Under the pieces are notes generated by a model. The model worked only from the letters and a program-made list of their open reading frames with translations, did no database searches and was not told the origin of the DNA. From the NCBI GenBank assembly GCA_020403045.1, contig JADBYK010000040.1:1-34490 (forward strand): a stretch of 34,490 bases of DNA. The letters run 5' to 3'. Each line of letters begins with the position of its first letter. Positions within the stretch are counted from its first letter, which is position 1. Made by a program: the position numbers and the translations under genes. Origin of the DNA: Cytophagales bacterium (GTDB lineage Bacteria > Bacteroidota > Bacteroidia > Cytophagales > Cyclobacteriaceae). Positions 24,326 to 34,327 of the stretch are shown here, piece by piece.

Positions 24326-26179
24326 ATGGACCAGGTATCAAGTAAAATAGAAGCAAAAGATTACAGCATCAGCGATGTGCTGTCAAATAAAAAATACACC
24401 ATTGATTATTTCCAACGGGAATATAAATGGCAGCAGCGGCATATCGAGCAATTAATTGCTGACCTTGAAACTTCATTTACTCTTAACTATGAAGAGAAGC
24501 ACGAGCGTTCGGATGTAGCCAATTACAATTCCTATTATCTGGGTCCTATCGTGCTCAGTAATAAGGATGGAAAGAAATCGGTAATTGACGGTCAACAGCG
24601 ATTAACGTCCCTAACTATTTTACTTATCTACCTCAATAATCTACAACAAAATCATGCGGAAAAAGTGAAGTTGGATACACTTATTTATTCTGAAACATAC
24701 GGCCAAAAATCGTTTAACCTGGATGTGCCGGAACGTAGGCATTGCTTAGATGCTTTGTACACCAAAGGAGAATACGAGGTAAAGGATACTGATGACGAGA
24801 CAGTAAAAAATATTGCAGCCCGTTACAACGATATCGCAGAACTATTTCCAGATGAACTAAAAGGAAGGGCGCTGCCCTTTTTTATTGATTGGCTAATACA
24901 AAATGTGGTGCTTGTAGTAATAATCGCATATTCAGACGATAATGCCTATACCATATTTGAAACCATGAATGATCGTGGCTTGAATCTGACACCAAGTGAA
25001 ATGCTTAAAGGCTATCTGCTTTCGAAGGTAAGAACGCAAGAGCAAAGAGACAAAATCAACGAGGTCTGGAAAAGAGAGATCAAGGGCCTGCATGAGTTAT
25101 GGGATGAAGCAGATATCAGCTTTTTTCAGGCTTGGCTTCGTGCAAAGTATGCTGTTACTATTCGCCCAGGTAAAGCAGGATCGGCCAATGAAGATTTTGA
25201 AAAAATTGGTACCCGATTCCATACATGGGTAAAAGACAATACGGATAAGATCAAGCTCAATAACCCAACTGATTTTTATAGCTTGGTTAATACCAACATC
25301 GTGTTTTACATGAAGGTATTTACCAAAATCTATAAAGCCCGTGGAGTACTGCAAAAGAACGTGGAGCACCTCTACTACAGTCAACAATGGGGCTTTGCCA
25401 GTTCATTAGCTGATCCTTTACTACTGGCACCCATCGGCATTTCTGATAATGAGGAAACTATAGACAAGAAATTGAATTTGGTGGCCCGCTTTATCGAAAC
25501 CTTTTCGTTGTATCGTGGCGTTAACTATCGCAATTTTTCTCAAAGCTCCATCCGCTATACAATGTATAATCTGGTACTGGAGCTAAGAGATAAAACAGTG
25601 GCAGAGCTTGGCAAAATTCTGGCTCAAAAATTAGCTGACATAGAAGAGAATCTGGATGGTATACTCAGTCTGGGCATGCACGGTCAGAATAAGCATTTCA
25701 TCAAATTTATTTTGAGTCGCATCACCGCTCACATAGAGCAAAAATCTGGCAAGTCAACCAGCTTTGAAACCTATTTTAACAACCCTGATGGAAAGCCTTT
25801 TGAAATTGAACATATATGGGCCGATAAACTGGAATACCATGCAGATGAATTTACGCAGGTGCATGAATTCAATGAGATACGAAACCGCTTAGGAGATTTG
25901 ATATTATTGCCCAGAGGTACAAATCAATCTTTCGGAGCAGGTAAGTACGAAGAGAAATTGCCACATTATATAAAAGAGAATTTATTGGCTCAGTCGTTAA
26001 ACACAGTTTGTTACGAACGTAACCCAAATTTCCTTGCGTATGTTAGTGAGTCAGGCTTGCCCTTCAAGGCACACAGTCAGTACAAAACCGAAGATTTAAA
26101 AATCAGACAAGCATTGTATAAATCAATAGGAGAAGAGATTTGGAGTTTAGATTTCTTCAGTCAAGAATCTACTAATTAA
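24326..26179 (+). CDS. DUF262/DUF1524 (GmrSD-like) nucleotide-dependent nuclease
   Basis: A 617-residue protein. The N-terminal DUF262 (ParB/Srx-like NTPase fold) shows FQREYKW, YYLGPIVL and the diagnostic DGQQR (88-92), then FETMNDRGLNLTPSEMLKGYLL. The C-terminal DUF1524 is an HNH-type nuclease: EHIWAD (495-500) and NRLGDLILL (from 520), with a later N (GTNQSFG). This layout is that of GmrSD type IV restriction enzymes, which cut modified phage DNA, and of SspE/BrxU relatives. It lies between the small nuclease-like gene (18-base gap) and hsdR (6-base gap), so it is co-transcribed with a type I system. It could cover phages whose DNA modification blocks HsdR. Confidence 0.9.
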   Translation: MDQVSSKIEAKDYSISDVLSNKKYTIDYFQREYKWQQRHIEQLIADLETSFTLNYEEKHERSDVANYNSYYLGPIVLSNKDGKKSVIDGQQRLTSLTILLIYLNNLQQNHAEKVKLDTLIYSETYGQKSFNLDVPERRHCLDALYTKGEYEVKDTDDETVKNIAARYNDIAELFPDELKGRALPFFIDWLIQNVVLVVIIAYSDDNAYTIFETMNDRGLNLTPSEMLKGYLLSKVRTQEQRDKINEVWKREIKGLHELWDEADISFFQAWLRAKYAVTIRPGKAGSANEDFEKIGTRFHTWVKDNTDKIKLNNPTDFYSLVNTNIVFYMKVFTKIYKARGVLQKNVEHLYYSQQWGFASSLADPLLLAPIGISDNEETIDKKLNLVARFIETFSLYRGVNYRNFSQSSIRYTMYNLVLELRDKTVAELGKILAQKLADIEENLDGILSLGMHGQNKHFIKFILSRITAHIEQKSGKSTSFETYFNNPDGKPFEIEHIWADKLEYHADEFTQVHEFNEIRNRLGDLILLPRGTNQSFGAGKYEEKLPHYIKENLLAQSLNTVCYERNPNFLAYVSESGLPFKAHSQYKTEDLKIRQALYKSIGEEIWSLDFFSQESTN

Positions 26180-26185
26180 CGAGCC

Positions 26186-29100
26186 ATGGCATATCTCAAT
26201 GAATCACATGTAGAGGTAGCAGATATTAATTTCTTTGTAGATAAGCTGGGCTATACCCATATTAACGCGTGGGAAAAACAGCTTGTAGGAAGAAGCAGTT
26301 TGAAGGAGGTGGTTCTTAAAGATAGACTGAGAAATAATCTAAAGAGCTTAAACAAACATTTACCAATATCATGCATTGAGCATGCAGTCAGTGAGATAAC
26401 GAAAAGCCGCGCCACATTAACACCAATCATTGCAAATAAAGAAGTATATGAACTCATTAAAAAGGGAGTTCCTGTATCATACAAAAATGACCAGGGCAGA
26501 GAAGAAAATGACTACGTACAAATCATAGATTTTAGTCTGGCAAATAGGAATGAGTTTTTGATTGTATCGCAGCTAAGCATTGAGTATTTGCAAACTCAAA
26601 ACATTACCCGCAGACCAGACTTGCTGCTTTACGTAAATGGCCTGCCTCTGATAATGATTGAATTGAAGAATGCAACAGAAAAAGTGAAGGTGGGATATGA
26701 TAAGAATTTAAAAGACTACCAGCGCGATATACCTCAATTGTTCTGGTTTAATCTGTTCGTGTGTATTTCAAACGGTATTCAAACACGAGTAGGAAGTTTT
26801 AATTCACCATGGGACCATTTCTTTTCCTGGCTGAAATTAAAAGACACTGCGATCACACACGATCAACCTACTAAAGAAGAGATTGAGAAGGAAAGTGAAA
26901 GAACGGGTGAACATTTGAGCTTAAAGATATTTGGAGAAGGTCTCTGCAAACAAGAAAATTTAATCGATTACTTTGAAAACTTTGTTTTATACCATAAGAA
27001 TAAAGTTAAAATAATTGCTAAAAATCACCAGTTTCTTGGGGTAAACAATGCCATCGTTGCCCTTCAAAACAAAGATACTAATAAGGGCAAGCTGGGTGTA
27101 TTTTGGCATACACAAGGTTCAGGAAAATCGTATTCCATGATTTTCTTTTCAAAAAAGATTCAACGAAAAGTAAATGGTAATTGGTCCTTCCTTATCATTA
27201 CAGATCGCAAAGACTTAGACGGCCAGATTTACAGAAATTTTGTAGAGACAGAAACGGTTGTTGAAACGAAAGAGCAAAAGGAAAACTATTTCCGTCCTTC
27301 TGATCAGGACAAACTGAAAGACTATTTGCAATCGAATAGAGCATTTGTATTTACGCTCATCTATAAGTTTGGTATTGAAAGCGGAAAGACATTTCCACAA
27401 CTGACAGACAGAAAAGACTGGATTGTTATTGTAGACGAGGCACACCGTACTCAATACAAGACATTGGCAGAAAACATGCGGTTAGGATTGCCACACGCCC
27501 AGTACATCGCATTTACAGGCACTCCATTATTACGAAGTGAGCTTACCAAAGATAAATTTGGTGACTACGTTTCAGAGTACAATTTTGCTCAGAGCATAGA
27601 AGATGGCGCCACCGTTCCGCTTTACTATAAAAAGAGTGTTCCTCAGGTTGAGCAAGTAAATTCAGATTTAGTAGGTGATGCCGCTGCCATCCTGGAAGAA
27701 GAAAATCTTTCAGAAGAACAGAAAAAGAAACTGGATAAGGAATATTCAACGCTGCTCAATGTTGTAAGAAGGGATGACAGACTCGAAGAAATTGCAATGC
27801 ACATAGTAAAGCATTTTCCATATCGATTGGATGTTTTGGATGATAATAAGATCCGTAGACCGATGAAGGCTATGGTGATCAGCATTGATAAATTCACAGC
27901 CGTCAAAATGTATGATAAAGTTCAATACCATCTTAAAGAAGAGGTAAAGGAGCTTCGTAAAAAAATTGTAGCAGAGCAAAATCCAGAGCTAAAGAAAAGA
28001 TATGAAAGGGCCATTACGTTTATAAATGAAACTAAAATGGCTGTGGTAATTAGCCAGGAAGGTGGTGATAAAGAGGAAGAGAAAGCATTTGCAGAAGTAG
28101 GTTTGGATATTAAACCACACCGATATTTGATTGATCACCCGGATGAGGATGGTCGTAATATTGAAGATTATTTCAAAGACCCCAATAATACCTATCGCAT
28201 TGTCTTTGTTACTGCTATGTGGATGACAGGCTTCGATGCACCATCCGTGTCAACCTTATACCTGGACAAGCCTTTACAGAATCACACGCTCATGCAGACT
28301 ATCGCAAGAGCTAACCGGGTAATTGAAGGTAAAAAGAATGGTTTAGTCATTGATTACTTTGGTGTTTTTAGAAATTTAAAAATCGCATTGGCTGCCTATG
28401 CAGAGGGCACAAAGGGGAAAACGAATAAAAAGGATGACGACAGCGATGAATACCCCGCAAAAGAATTTGAAGAATTACTGGCACTGCTTGAACAGGCCAC
28501 TACAGAGGCAAAAGCCTATTGCAAAGAGTTAGGCGCTGATATAGATCGAATTCTAAGTCTTAGTGAAAAAGGCTTTAAAGATATCGAAATGTTTCAGGAA
28601 TACGCCAACATAATATTGGCAAAAGATGAATATCGAAAACAGTTGGGCTTATTTGTCAATACCATTGTTTCGCTCTACGATTCTGCAACTCCAGAAGTAT
28701 ATGATTATCCTTTAATCAAAAAGAATAGAGATGTATTGCAATACCTGAGAGACGTAGTTGACAGAAATGTAGACCAGGACGAAGCCGTTGCAAGGGCCAA
28801 AAAGAAAATTGACGCTCTTTTGGATACGAGTGTTCTCAGTAAAGGTGATCTGACTGGTGAGGCCAAGGTAGAATATACCATCAATGATTCTAGGCAAATT
28901 GATTTAAGTAAATTGAATTTTGCTGTGCTGAGGGCTCAATTCCCAGAAAAGAAGCACAAGAACATTCAATTTGCAGACTTACGAGAACTTCTTGAGATTA
29001 AGTTAAATCAAATGATAGCTCAAAATAAAACCAGAGGTTCGTTTCTCGTGAATTTTCAAAAAGTTATTGATGACTATAATTCTGGCAGCCTATCCATTGA

Positions 29101-29485
29101 TGAAGCCTATGAAGAACTCATAAAACAGGCAGAAGTAATGAGCGAAGAAGAGCAACGCGCTGCTAAAAACGAAATGACGGAAGCAGAGCAAGAATTGTTT
29201 GATTTGTTAAAGAAAGAGAAACTCACCAAAGCGGAAGAGAAAGAGGTAAGACTTGCCGCAAAAACATTATTATCAAAACTTTTTGATGCAAAGAATAAAA
29301 TCCTAATTCAGGAATGGCATAAAGAAAAGGCAACCCAGGAAATAGTAAAAAGAGAAATACAGAAGGTGCTTAGTGAATATCTGCCAGAAGAAAGCTACGA
29401 TAGGATGTTATTCTCTCAAAAAGTGGACGTAGCCTTTCAGCACTTTTACGATTTAGCCGAATTAGGACCGGGTGTGGCGGCTTAA
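26186..29485 (+). CDS. hsdR: Type I restriction endonuclease subunit HsdR
   Basis: A 1099-residue motor-nuclease. The N-terminal PD-(D/E)XK nuclease has P144-D145 and E159-L-K161 (RRPDLLLYV...MIELKN). The SF2 helicase motor follows: Walker A GSGKS (311-315), DEAHR (417-421), FTGTP, and motifs such as TGFDAPSVSTLYLDKPL and QTIARANR. The last ~250 residues are helical and should bind the HsdM/HsdS core. It translocates DNA from unmethylated sites and cuts at a distance. All motifs look intact, so the enzyme is probably active. It is the last gene of the operon. Confidence 0.95.
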   Translation: MAYLNESHVEVADINFFVDKLGYTHINAWEKQLVGRSSLKEVVLKDRLRNNLKSLNKHLPISCIEHAVSEITKSRATLTPIIANKEVYELIKKGVPVSYKNDQGREENDYVQIIDFSLANRNEFLIVSQLSIEYLQTQNITRRPDLLLYVNGLPLIMIELKNATEKVKVGYDKNLKDYQRDIPQLFWFNLFVCISNGIQTRVGSFNSPWDHFFSWLKLKDTAITHDQPTKEEIEKESERTGEHLSLKIFGEGLCKQENLIDYFENFVLYHKNKVKIIAKNHQFLGVNNAIVALQNKDTNKGKLGVFWHTQGSGKSYSMIFFSKKIQRKVNGNWSFLIITDRKDLDGQIYRNFVETETVVETKEQKENYFRPSDQDKLKDYLQSNRAFVFTLIYKFGIESGKTFPQLTDRKDWIVIVDEAHRTQYKTLAENMRLGLPHAQYIAFTGTPLLRSELTKDKFGDYVSEYNFAQSIEDGATVPLYYKKSVPQVEQVNSDLVGDAAAILEEENLSEEQKKKLDKEYSTLLNVVRRDDRLEEIAMHIVKHFPYRLDVLDDNKIRRPMKAMVISIDKFTAVKMYDKVQYHLKEEVKELRKKIVAEQNPELKKRYERAITFINETKMAVVISQEGGDKEEEKAFAEVGLDIKPHRYLIDHPDEDGRNIEDYFKDPNNTYRIVFVTAMWMTGFDAPSVSTLYLDKPLQNHTLMQTIARANRVIEGKKNGLVIDYFGVFRNLKIALAAYAEGTKGKTNKKDDDSDEYPAKEFEELLALLEQATTEAKAYCKELGADIDRILSLSEKGFKDIEMFQEYANIILAKDEYRKQLGLFVNTIVSLYDSATPEVYDYPLIKKNRDVLQYLRDVVDRNVDQDEAVARAKKKIDALLDTSVLSKGDLTGEAKVEYTINDSRQIDLSKLNFAVLRAQFPEKKHKNIQFADLRELLEIKLNQMIAQNKTRGSFLVNFQKVIDDYNSGSLSIDEAYEELIKQAEVMSEEEQRAAKNEMTEAEQELFDLLKKEKLTKAEEKEVRLAAKTLLSKLFDAKNKILIQEWHKEKATQEIVKREIQKVLSEYLPEESYDRMLFSQKVDVAFQHFYDLAELGPGVAA

Positions 29486-29498
29486 TTAATTTTAACCG

Positions 29499-29515
29499 AA
29501 CATTCATTGAATGTT
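29499..29515. terminator. AACATTCA-T-TGAATGTT palindrome after hsdR
   Basis: A perfect 17-bp dyad lies 14 bases after the hsdR stop, in the convergent gap between the defence operon and the leftward genes. It can form a short hairpin but no T-run follows. It may end the operon's transcript; an unrelated protein-binding site is the alternative. Confidence 0.3.
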
Positions 29516-29689
29516 ATTCAAGTAATTCAGACGAAAGTTGTAGAAGTTAGTTTTCTCTTTAAAAAACAAATATGGAATGGCAGTGCTACAAAAAGGGAAA
29601 AGCTATCTACCCATTTTGGGGTGCATCTATTAATCTAATCACTGGTCTTGATCTATTAAGTTTACAAACTACCTCAGAGGCTACCTTAA

Positions 29690-29992
29690 TCAATCCAAAA
29701 CCCTCCTCTCAAAATCACCCAATACATCATACTCCATCTGTGGCACATACTTGTATACTCCTGGCTCGATTTTAATATCCGCATGTTCTCCAGTCCATAC
29801 TTCTTTACCTTCTTTTACAAAGGCCTCTTCCAGCAAATGCTTGATGGCCGCTTCACCTTTTACATCCAGATAAATCTCTCCGTCTAGCTCTAAAACCTCA
29901 ACATCGCCCACCGCGATATGGGAGTGCCCTGATACTTCACCACGGGCAATAATATTGTTCTTCACTTTTTGCGCATTTGATAAATCGATCAT
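29690..29992 (-). CDS. Small companion of a DUF6745-type protein (100 aa)
   Basis: The protein reads ARGEVSGHSHIAVGDVEVL, then EVWTGEHADIKIEPGVYKYVPQMEYD. This resembles short proteins often found beside DUF6745 genes, with GEVTGHSH and EH..I.L..G.Y motifs and usually a leading QGDVLL segment. Here that leading motif (RHGDVGLL) sits at the end of the upstream gene, 11 bases away and in another frame. The pair may be one ancestral reading frame broken by a shift, or normal neighbours. The biochemical role is not known to me. Confidence 0.7.
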   Translation of the reverse strand: MIDLSNAQKVKNNIIARGEVSGHSHIAVGDVEVLELDGEIYLDVKGEAAIKHLLEEAFVKEGKEVWTGEHADIKIEPGVYKYVPQMEYDVLGDFERRVLD

Positions 29993-30003
29993 AATCTTTA
30001 AGT

Positions 30004-31104
30004 TTAAGTTTCTACACTTGGTTTTGAAAAATTCTTGTTTAGATTCAGCAGACCGACATCGCCATGCCTTATTTGAATAGGTTGATTTTTAAAAGTTGAT
30101 GCTTTTGCTTGCCACACGTTACGGCTTTTTTGATTGGGTGGATATAAAATATACCTCCTGCCAGTACTGGGGCATATCACTTCCAGGTATTGAATCTTTT
30201 CTCCAAAAAAGGGATCTCTCTTTCGGCTGACAAACAACTTCATTTCGTTGCCTTGAGCATCGAAATCAGCATCAACCAAGGTGACGCCTCCGGTCAATTT
30301 TAAATACTTCTCAGTACCTAAAATTTCCAATAAACACCTTCTTCTCTCCGTATTTACCTCTTGGTGTATAACTTCCCAATTGATCAGCTCTTTTCGTTCT
30401 ATCCAATCACGGGGAACTGCGGTACCATGCCAAAAGAAAAGTTTATACCCATCTTTGAAAACTACAGCAGCAGAATCAGCACAATGGAGCCTATTGTTTT
30501 CATCTCGTGCGATGCCTACTGGCATTTCTGAAATAATACAAAACTCTTTCAAAAATATCGCCTCGTAAAAGCCTGAGGTGAGAAAGTCCTTCACAAGCGT
30601 AAATTCTTGCTTCGGTGGGTTGCCGTCAATAGTTTCAAAAGTTGGTTCACCATGCGCAAGGAACTTAAACAAGTTTACACCTATCTCTTGCTCAACTTCC
30701 CCACTCTTGGCGCAAAAAGATATCTCAACCTGTCTTCTTATTGGTTCGTAAAGGAGCCTATCAATCTTGGTGTATAGGTCGTTGAATAGCAAAGAATTTT
30801 TAAATGCACCGAAGTCAGCAAAATCCACAACGAAGAATTTGTTGAAAAACTTGATGACCAGATCCTTGATGGATTTTGTTGATGCTTCCGGATAGGCGTA
30901 GGTCTTTTGAATTTCCAAAATTTCTATTCTGTTCGCCAAGGGCGAACCGACAAAAAGAATTTTAGGCGGCAGCAGCCCGAGATGGTTGTAAATCCAATTT
31001 ACTCCGGTCTTGGCCCTATCCTTATCAAGCTGAGTTCTGCCTGAAAAGAGGAGCTCTAACCAAGGTACCTTAGGTATTGGGTTCATTTTATTTTCATTCT
31101 CCAT
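30004..31104 (-). CDS. DUF6745 domain-containing protein (366 aa)
   Basis: The family signature is seen in the middle: NRLHCADSAAVVFKDGYKLFFWHGTAVPRDWIE, then LECICPSTGRRY-like text (YLEVICPSTGRRYILYPPN), both typical of the DUF6745 region. The N-terminal ~190 residues are a less conserved helical part. The end (IQIRHGDVGLLNLNKN) resembles the start of the companion protein family encoded next. No signal peptide or membrane segment is seen, so a cytoplasmic protein is likely. Function is unknown to me. A perfect dyad at 31140-31156 lies 36 bases upstream and may control it. Confidence 0.75.
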   Translation of the reverse strand: MENENKMNPIPKVPWLELLFSGRTQLDKDRAKTGVNWIYNHLGLLPPKILFVGSPLANRIEILEIQKTYAYPEASTKSIKDLVIKFFNKFFVVDFADFGAFKNSLLFNDLYTKIDRLLYEPIRRQVEISFCAKSGEVEQEIGVNLFKFLAHGEPTFETIDGNPPKQEFTLVKDFLTSGFYEAIFLKEFCIISEMPVGIARDENNRLHCADSAAVVFKDGYKLFFWHGTAVPRDWIERKELINWEVIHQEVNTERRRCLLEILGTEKYLKLTGGVTLVDADFDAQGNEMKLFVSRKRDPFFGEKIQYLEVICPSTGRRYILYPPNQKSRNVWQAKASTFKNQPIQIRHGDVGLLNLNKNFSKPSVET

Positions 31105-31139
31105 TTCTAATCACTATCGCGCGAAGGAAGTAAAACAAT

Positions 31140-31156
31140 ACGTCAATTTGTGACGT
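31140..31156. promoter_or_regulatory. ACGTCA-N5-TGACGT dyad upstream of the DUF6745 gene
   Basis: A perfect 6-bp inverted repeat with a 5-base spacer sits 36 bases before the start codon at 31104, where an operator would be expected. No particular regulator can be named. The rest of the 252-bp gap to the next gene (31105-31356) is AT-rich with nothing else clear. Confidence 0.35.
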
Positions 31157-31356
31157 AGTGAACTCCCATGATCAACTTTAATAGATAGTAACTCAAGTTA
31201 GCAAAATGGTTTAAACGGTAAGAAGAGATTAATTAATTTCTAATACATTTTCCAGGAAGTGTTGCTTCCGCATAAAAAAGCTTAAAGCATTGGTTTAACC
31301 TCTGTCTATAACCCCGCAATTCTCTCAAATTAGAAAGTTAATTATATGAATTGGGC

Positions 31357-31836
31357 CTACTCAAGGTCAGAGATTCTTTCATAGAAATAAGTTTCAGCAT
31401 AGATTTTCTCACATTTTATTTTCAAATTTAAATGGTCGTTGTCAATTTTAATTGTAAGTCTTTTTGACCATAACTTCCTTGAGATAGTTACATCTACAAT
31501 TCGTCTCTTTCTAACCACTTTCCCTTGCGTTACTTTTCCTACACCGGAACAAACAATAGTACCCATTCGAGTTTCAAAAGTATGGGGTTCCACGAGTCTT
31601 GCTATTCCAACTTTTACACCATTTTCGTACATATGGTAGTCTCTGTATTTCGTGATATTTTTGAAAAAGATCCTGATTTTATCTTTGTCAAAGCGCTCAA
31701 ATGAATGTGTACTATTTTCAATGCAAAAGATTCCGTCACTAAGATCTTCACCATCATTTTTATCTGGATTAGCTGAAAAATATTTGTCAATTAATTCAGT
31801 TCCGTAGACGACTCGAAAAGGGTTTTTAAATTTCAT
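31357..31836 (-). CDS. Hypothetical protein (159 aa)
   Basis: A soluble, charged alpha/beta protein beginning MKFKNPFRVVYGTELIDKYF, with no signal peptide, membrane segment or motif I recognise. The central part (RIVDVTISRKLWSKRLTIKIDNDHLNLKIK) is beta-rich. It is separated from the OmpA-like gene upstream by 55 bases on the same strand and could share its transcript. Gene reality is supported by length and ordinary composition only. Confidence 0.6.
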   Translation of the reverse strand: MKFKNPFRVVYGTELIDKYFSANPDKNDGEDLSDGIFCIENSTHSFERFDKDKIRIFFKNITKYRDYHMYENGVKVGIARLVEPHTFETRMGTIVCSGVGKVTQGKVVRKRRIVDVTISRKLWSKRLTIKIDNDHLNLKIKCEKIYAETYFYERISDLE

Positions 31837-31891
31837 TGGTTTTTACAGGCTATACACGCGTTTCTTTATTGCATTCGTATAAGGCATACTC

Positions 31892-34280
31892 TCACGGATA
31901 GAAAATGAGATATCTGTCGTAAAGAAAATTTTCGCCTGCGGTAAGTTCGCGCTTTGCCTTGATACTTTTCAGAATATTTTTAGCATACCACGTGCCCTCA
32001 TACTTGCCCGGCATCCAATGAAAACCGTTTAATTGGTGCAGTATATACAAAGAAAGCCGTGGCGTTATTAGTCCGGCAAATTTTACATAATAGGTACCAA
32101 TAAAAAGCAAAGCCTGTTGCACGATTGTAGTGTGCTCGGCATTGCCCGGTTCATAATAAACACTCATGTAATGAAGCGCTTTTAAGTGGTATTCAAGATA
32201 AAGCTCATTTACCTCTCTCGAACAAATCAATCGCTGCCTTGCTTTTAACTGTTTAATTACCTTGTCTATCTCCTTGATCTGCACTTCCGGGTCGGTATAG
32301 TAATTCATAAAAGGATCCCATTGGGTCACATGGTAGTTCGCCAAGGTGTACAAATCAAACTCTCTAAAATCATCAGACAGTGAAATATAGGGTGCAACGG
32401 AACTCTGATTTTTAATGTATAGGGTCTTTAAGTAATACAGATAGGGGCTGGTAGAGGGCATTCCATAAGATGGGGCATACTTCGCGCTTGGTGCGTAGGC
32501 TATTCCACTAGTTTGCTTATCTACTTTTACCTCATCAAGCCAACTATCATTGAACTTTTTAATTCCTTGCCATGGTTCAGCTTTCATTGATTCACAGGAT
32601 ACGTCCATGTACTTGGTTAAGTATTGAAGGAATGCCAACTTATTTAATATATAACCCCAGAACAAGAAATTTTGGGGGTAGTCAATTGCGCAGAGGGAAC
32701 TAACCGGCAACCAGCCTTTTCGTACAAATTCAAATAGATACGATTGCATATCTACCAACTGTAGCTTGAACTTACCCTCGTATTGTTTGTACTCTTTATT
32801 CTGCATAAGTGTAACCAAACTTCCATGCCCAGCCTTTAAGAGTTTATCAATGGTACTTTTTTTGAAATCCAAGTTGTTATCCAGTGAATCAGCTTTAACC
32901 CCCTTTTCAAACTCAATCAACTTATGATAGACAATTAACACCCTGAGCACATTGTAACATTTTGCCTGCTCAATCACGTCAGTAAACTGCTCCACCGTGA
33001 TAGTACCCGTTTCTAGCAAACTAAATAGATAGTCAATCATGCCCATCACCCTGGCTTCTACCTCTTGTGGTTTTCTGTTCCCAGGTGCTTTAGGATTTAG
33101 CCTGGCCTCCCACTGTGTAAAATCTAATTTGAATTGTTGAAATAGTTCATCGCTGCTAAGTCGTTTTGACATGGATAGTTTTAGCACAGCCTTTCGCTGG
33201 CTTGTGAGGTATGGTTCAACAGACTCCAATAATTTGTCGTCAGTGTTAAGCAACACCCTAATGCTATCACTACTCAGTGAAGCCAGCCAACTGTAGGATG
33301 TAGAGCGAATATTTTCGCGGAACTGCTTATGGGCAGGACTTACAATAACCGTATCCAATTTGATGGGTTGATTGTTGTATCGCTGCAGGACGTTGATCAG
33401 CACATTCGCTCTTTTTACCTGCAATTTTTTGTTTCTTTCCTCATCACCTTCTAAGGAGGAGTATCCTTCAACGGAAGCATTGAGTATGCTGTAGTCATTA
33501 TTTTTGAGGTAGTCAATAACCCGTTGAAAGTCTTCCTGCCTGGAGTCGGAGCTGTTCTTATCAAAATACACTTGAAACTCTTCGCGGACAATTTGCCTTT
33601 TTTTCGCATGATAGGTCTGATATTTAAACTTGTCAAGGCCATAACCATTCATTTTCCGAAGTCTATAAAACCGATCAAGCGGCCCACACTTTGGCTCATC
33701 GATCGCTGGAAACCTAGGCGCAAAACCTATCGGTAGTTTAGCAGTGCGGTATACCGCTTTCGTTAAAAGTCCCTTACGCAGTTGAAGTATCAATTGATTG
33801 TTATTGCCCGTAGGCTTAAATTCCGTTAAGGGTATCCAATTGTCCTTAAAAAATGTACCGGCTGTTTTGCCTTGAAAATATCGCATTGCGTTTTGTTGAT
33901 AGTTGGCAAGACTTCGTGTTCTAATGGCTAAACTGGTACTGCTTAATGTATCGGCTCGTAATTCGGCCACTTGGCTGTCGATTAAAGGCATCGCAAAGGC
34001 GAAGGCCTTCTTACGTGAAAAGGAACTCTTGTTGCTTGTATTGGCTTCCGAGATCCGCAACCGTTTAAAATAGCCCGGAAGCTTGTCGAAATTATTGGAG
34101 GCCAGCACATATTTATTCTCTGAAGGCACAAAGCCAAACTGCAGCCTGCCAACGGAATTTGCCTTCTTCTTTAAAGGCAAAGCCTGATAGGTAACAAGTA
34201 TGCTGTCAGTTCGTTCTTGCGCATTTGAGGAAATAGAAGCCAACAATAAGATACTAGAGAGAAATAATATATTTTTTCAT
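31892..34280 (-). CDS. Secreted protein with an OmpA-like domain; signal peptide out of frame by one A
   Basis: The long frame (about 784 residues from a TTG at 34246) holds an OmpA-like peptidoglycan-binding segment near residues 225-310 (VYFDKNSSDSRQEDFQRVI, VEGYSSLEGDEERNKKL, KRANVLINVL). After it come long helical, Tyr-rich parts of unknown fold. The frame enters at ILLLASISSNAQ, the end of a signal peptide, but in-frame codons upstream reach a TGA. An ATG at 34280 is followed by six A (T-run 34272-34277 on the plus strand). With five A the reading would be MKNILFLSSILLLASISSNAQ, a perfect signal peptide. So there is a single-base insertion, either a sequencing error or a real or switchable frameshift. 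An envelope location is likely. Confidence 0.75.
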
Positions 34281-34327
34281 TCTTGTCCGACTAAACTAGT
34301 CTAAAAAGTCATATTTCCGTAGGGGAA

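Noticed and set aside
29499-29515. Attachment site marking the right edge of the defence island
   Set aside because: The dyad is not repeated at the left edge that I can see, and there is no integrase or tRNA gene in the window, so I list it only as a weak terminator candidate.
29572-29775. 67-residue plus-strand open frame after hsdR
   Set aside because: It overlaps the end of the small DUF6745 companion gene on the opposite strand, has low-complexity text and no ribosome-binding context. The non-overlapping part of the gap (29516-29689) shows nothing else.
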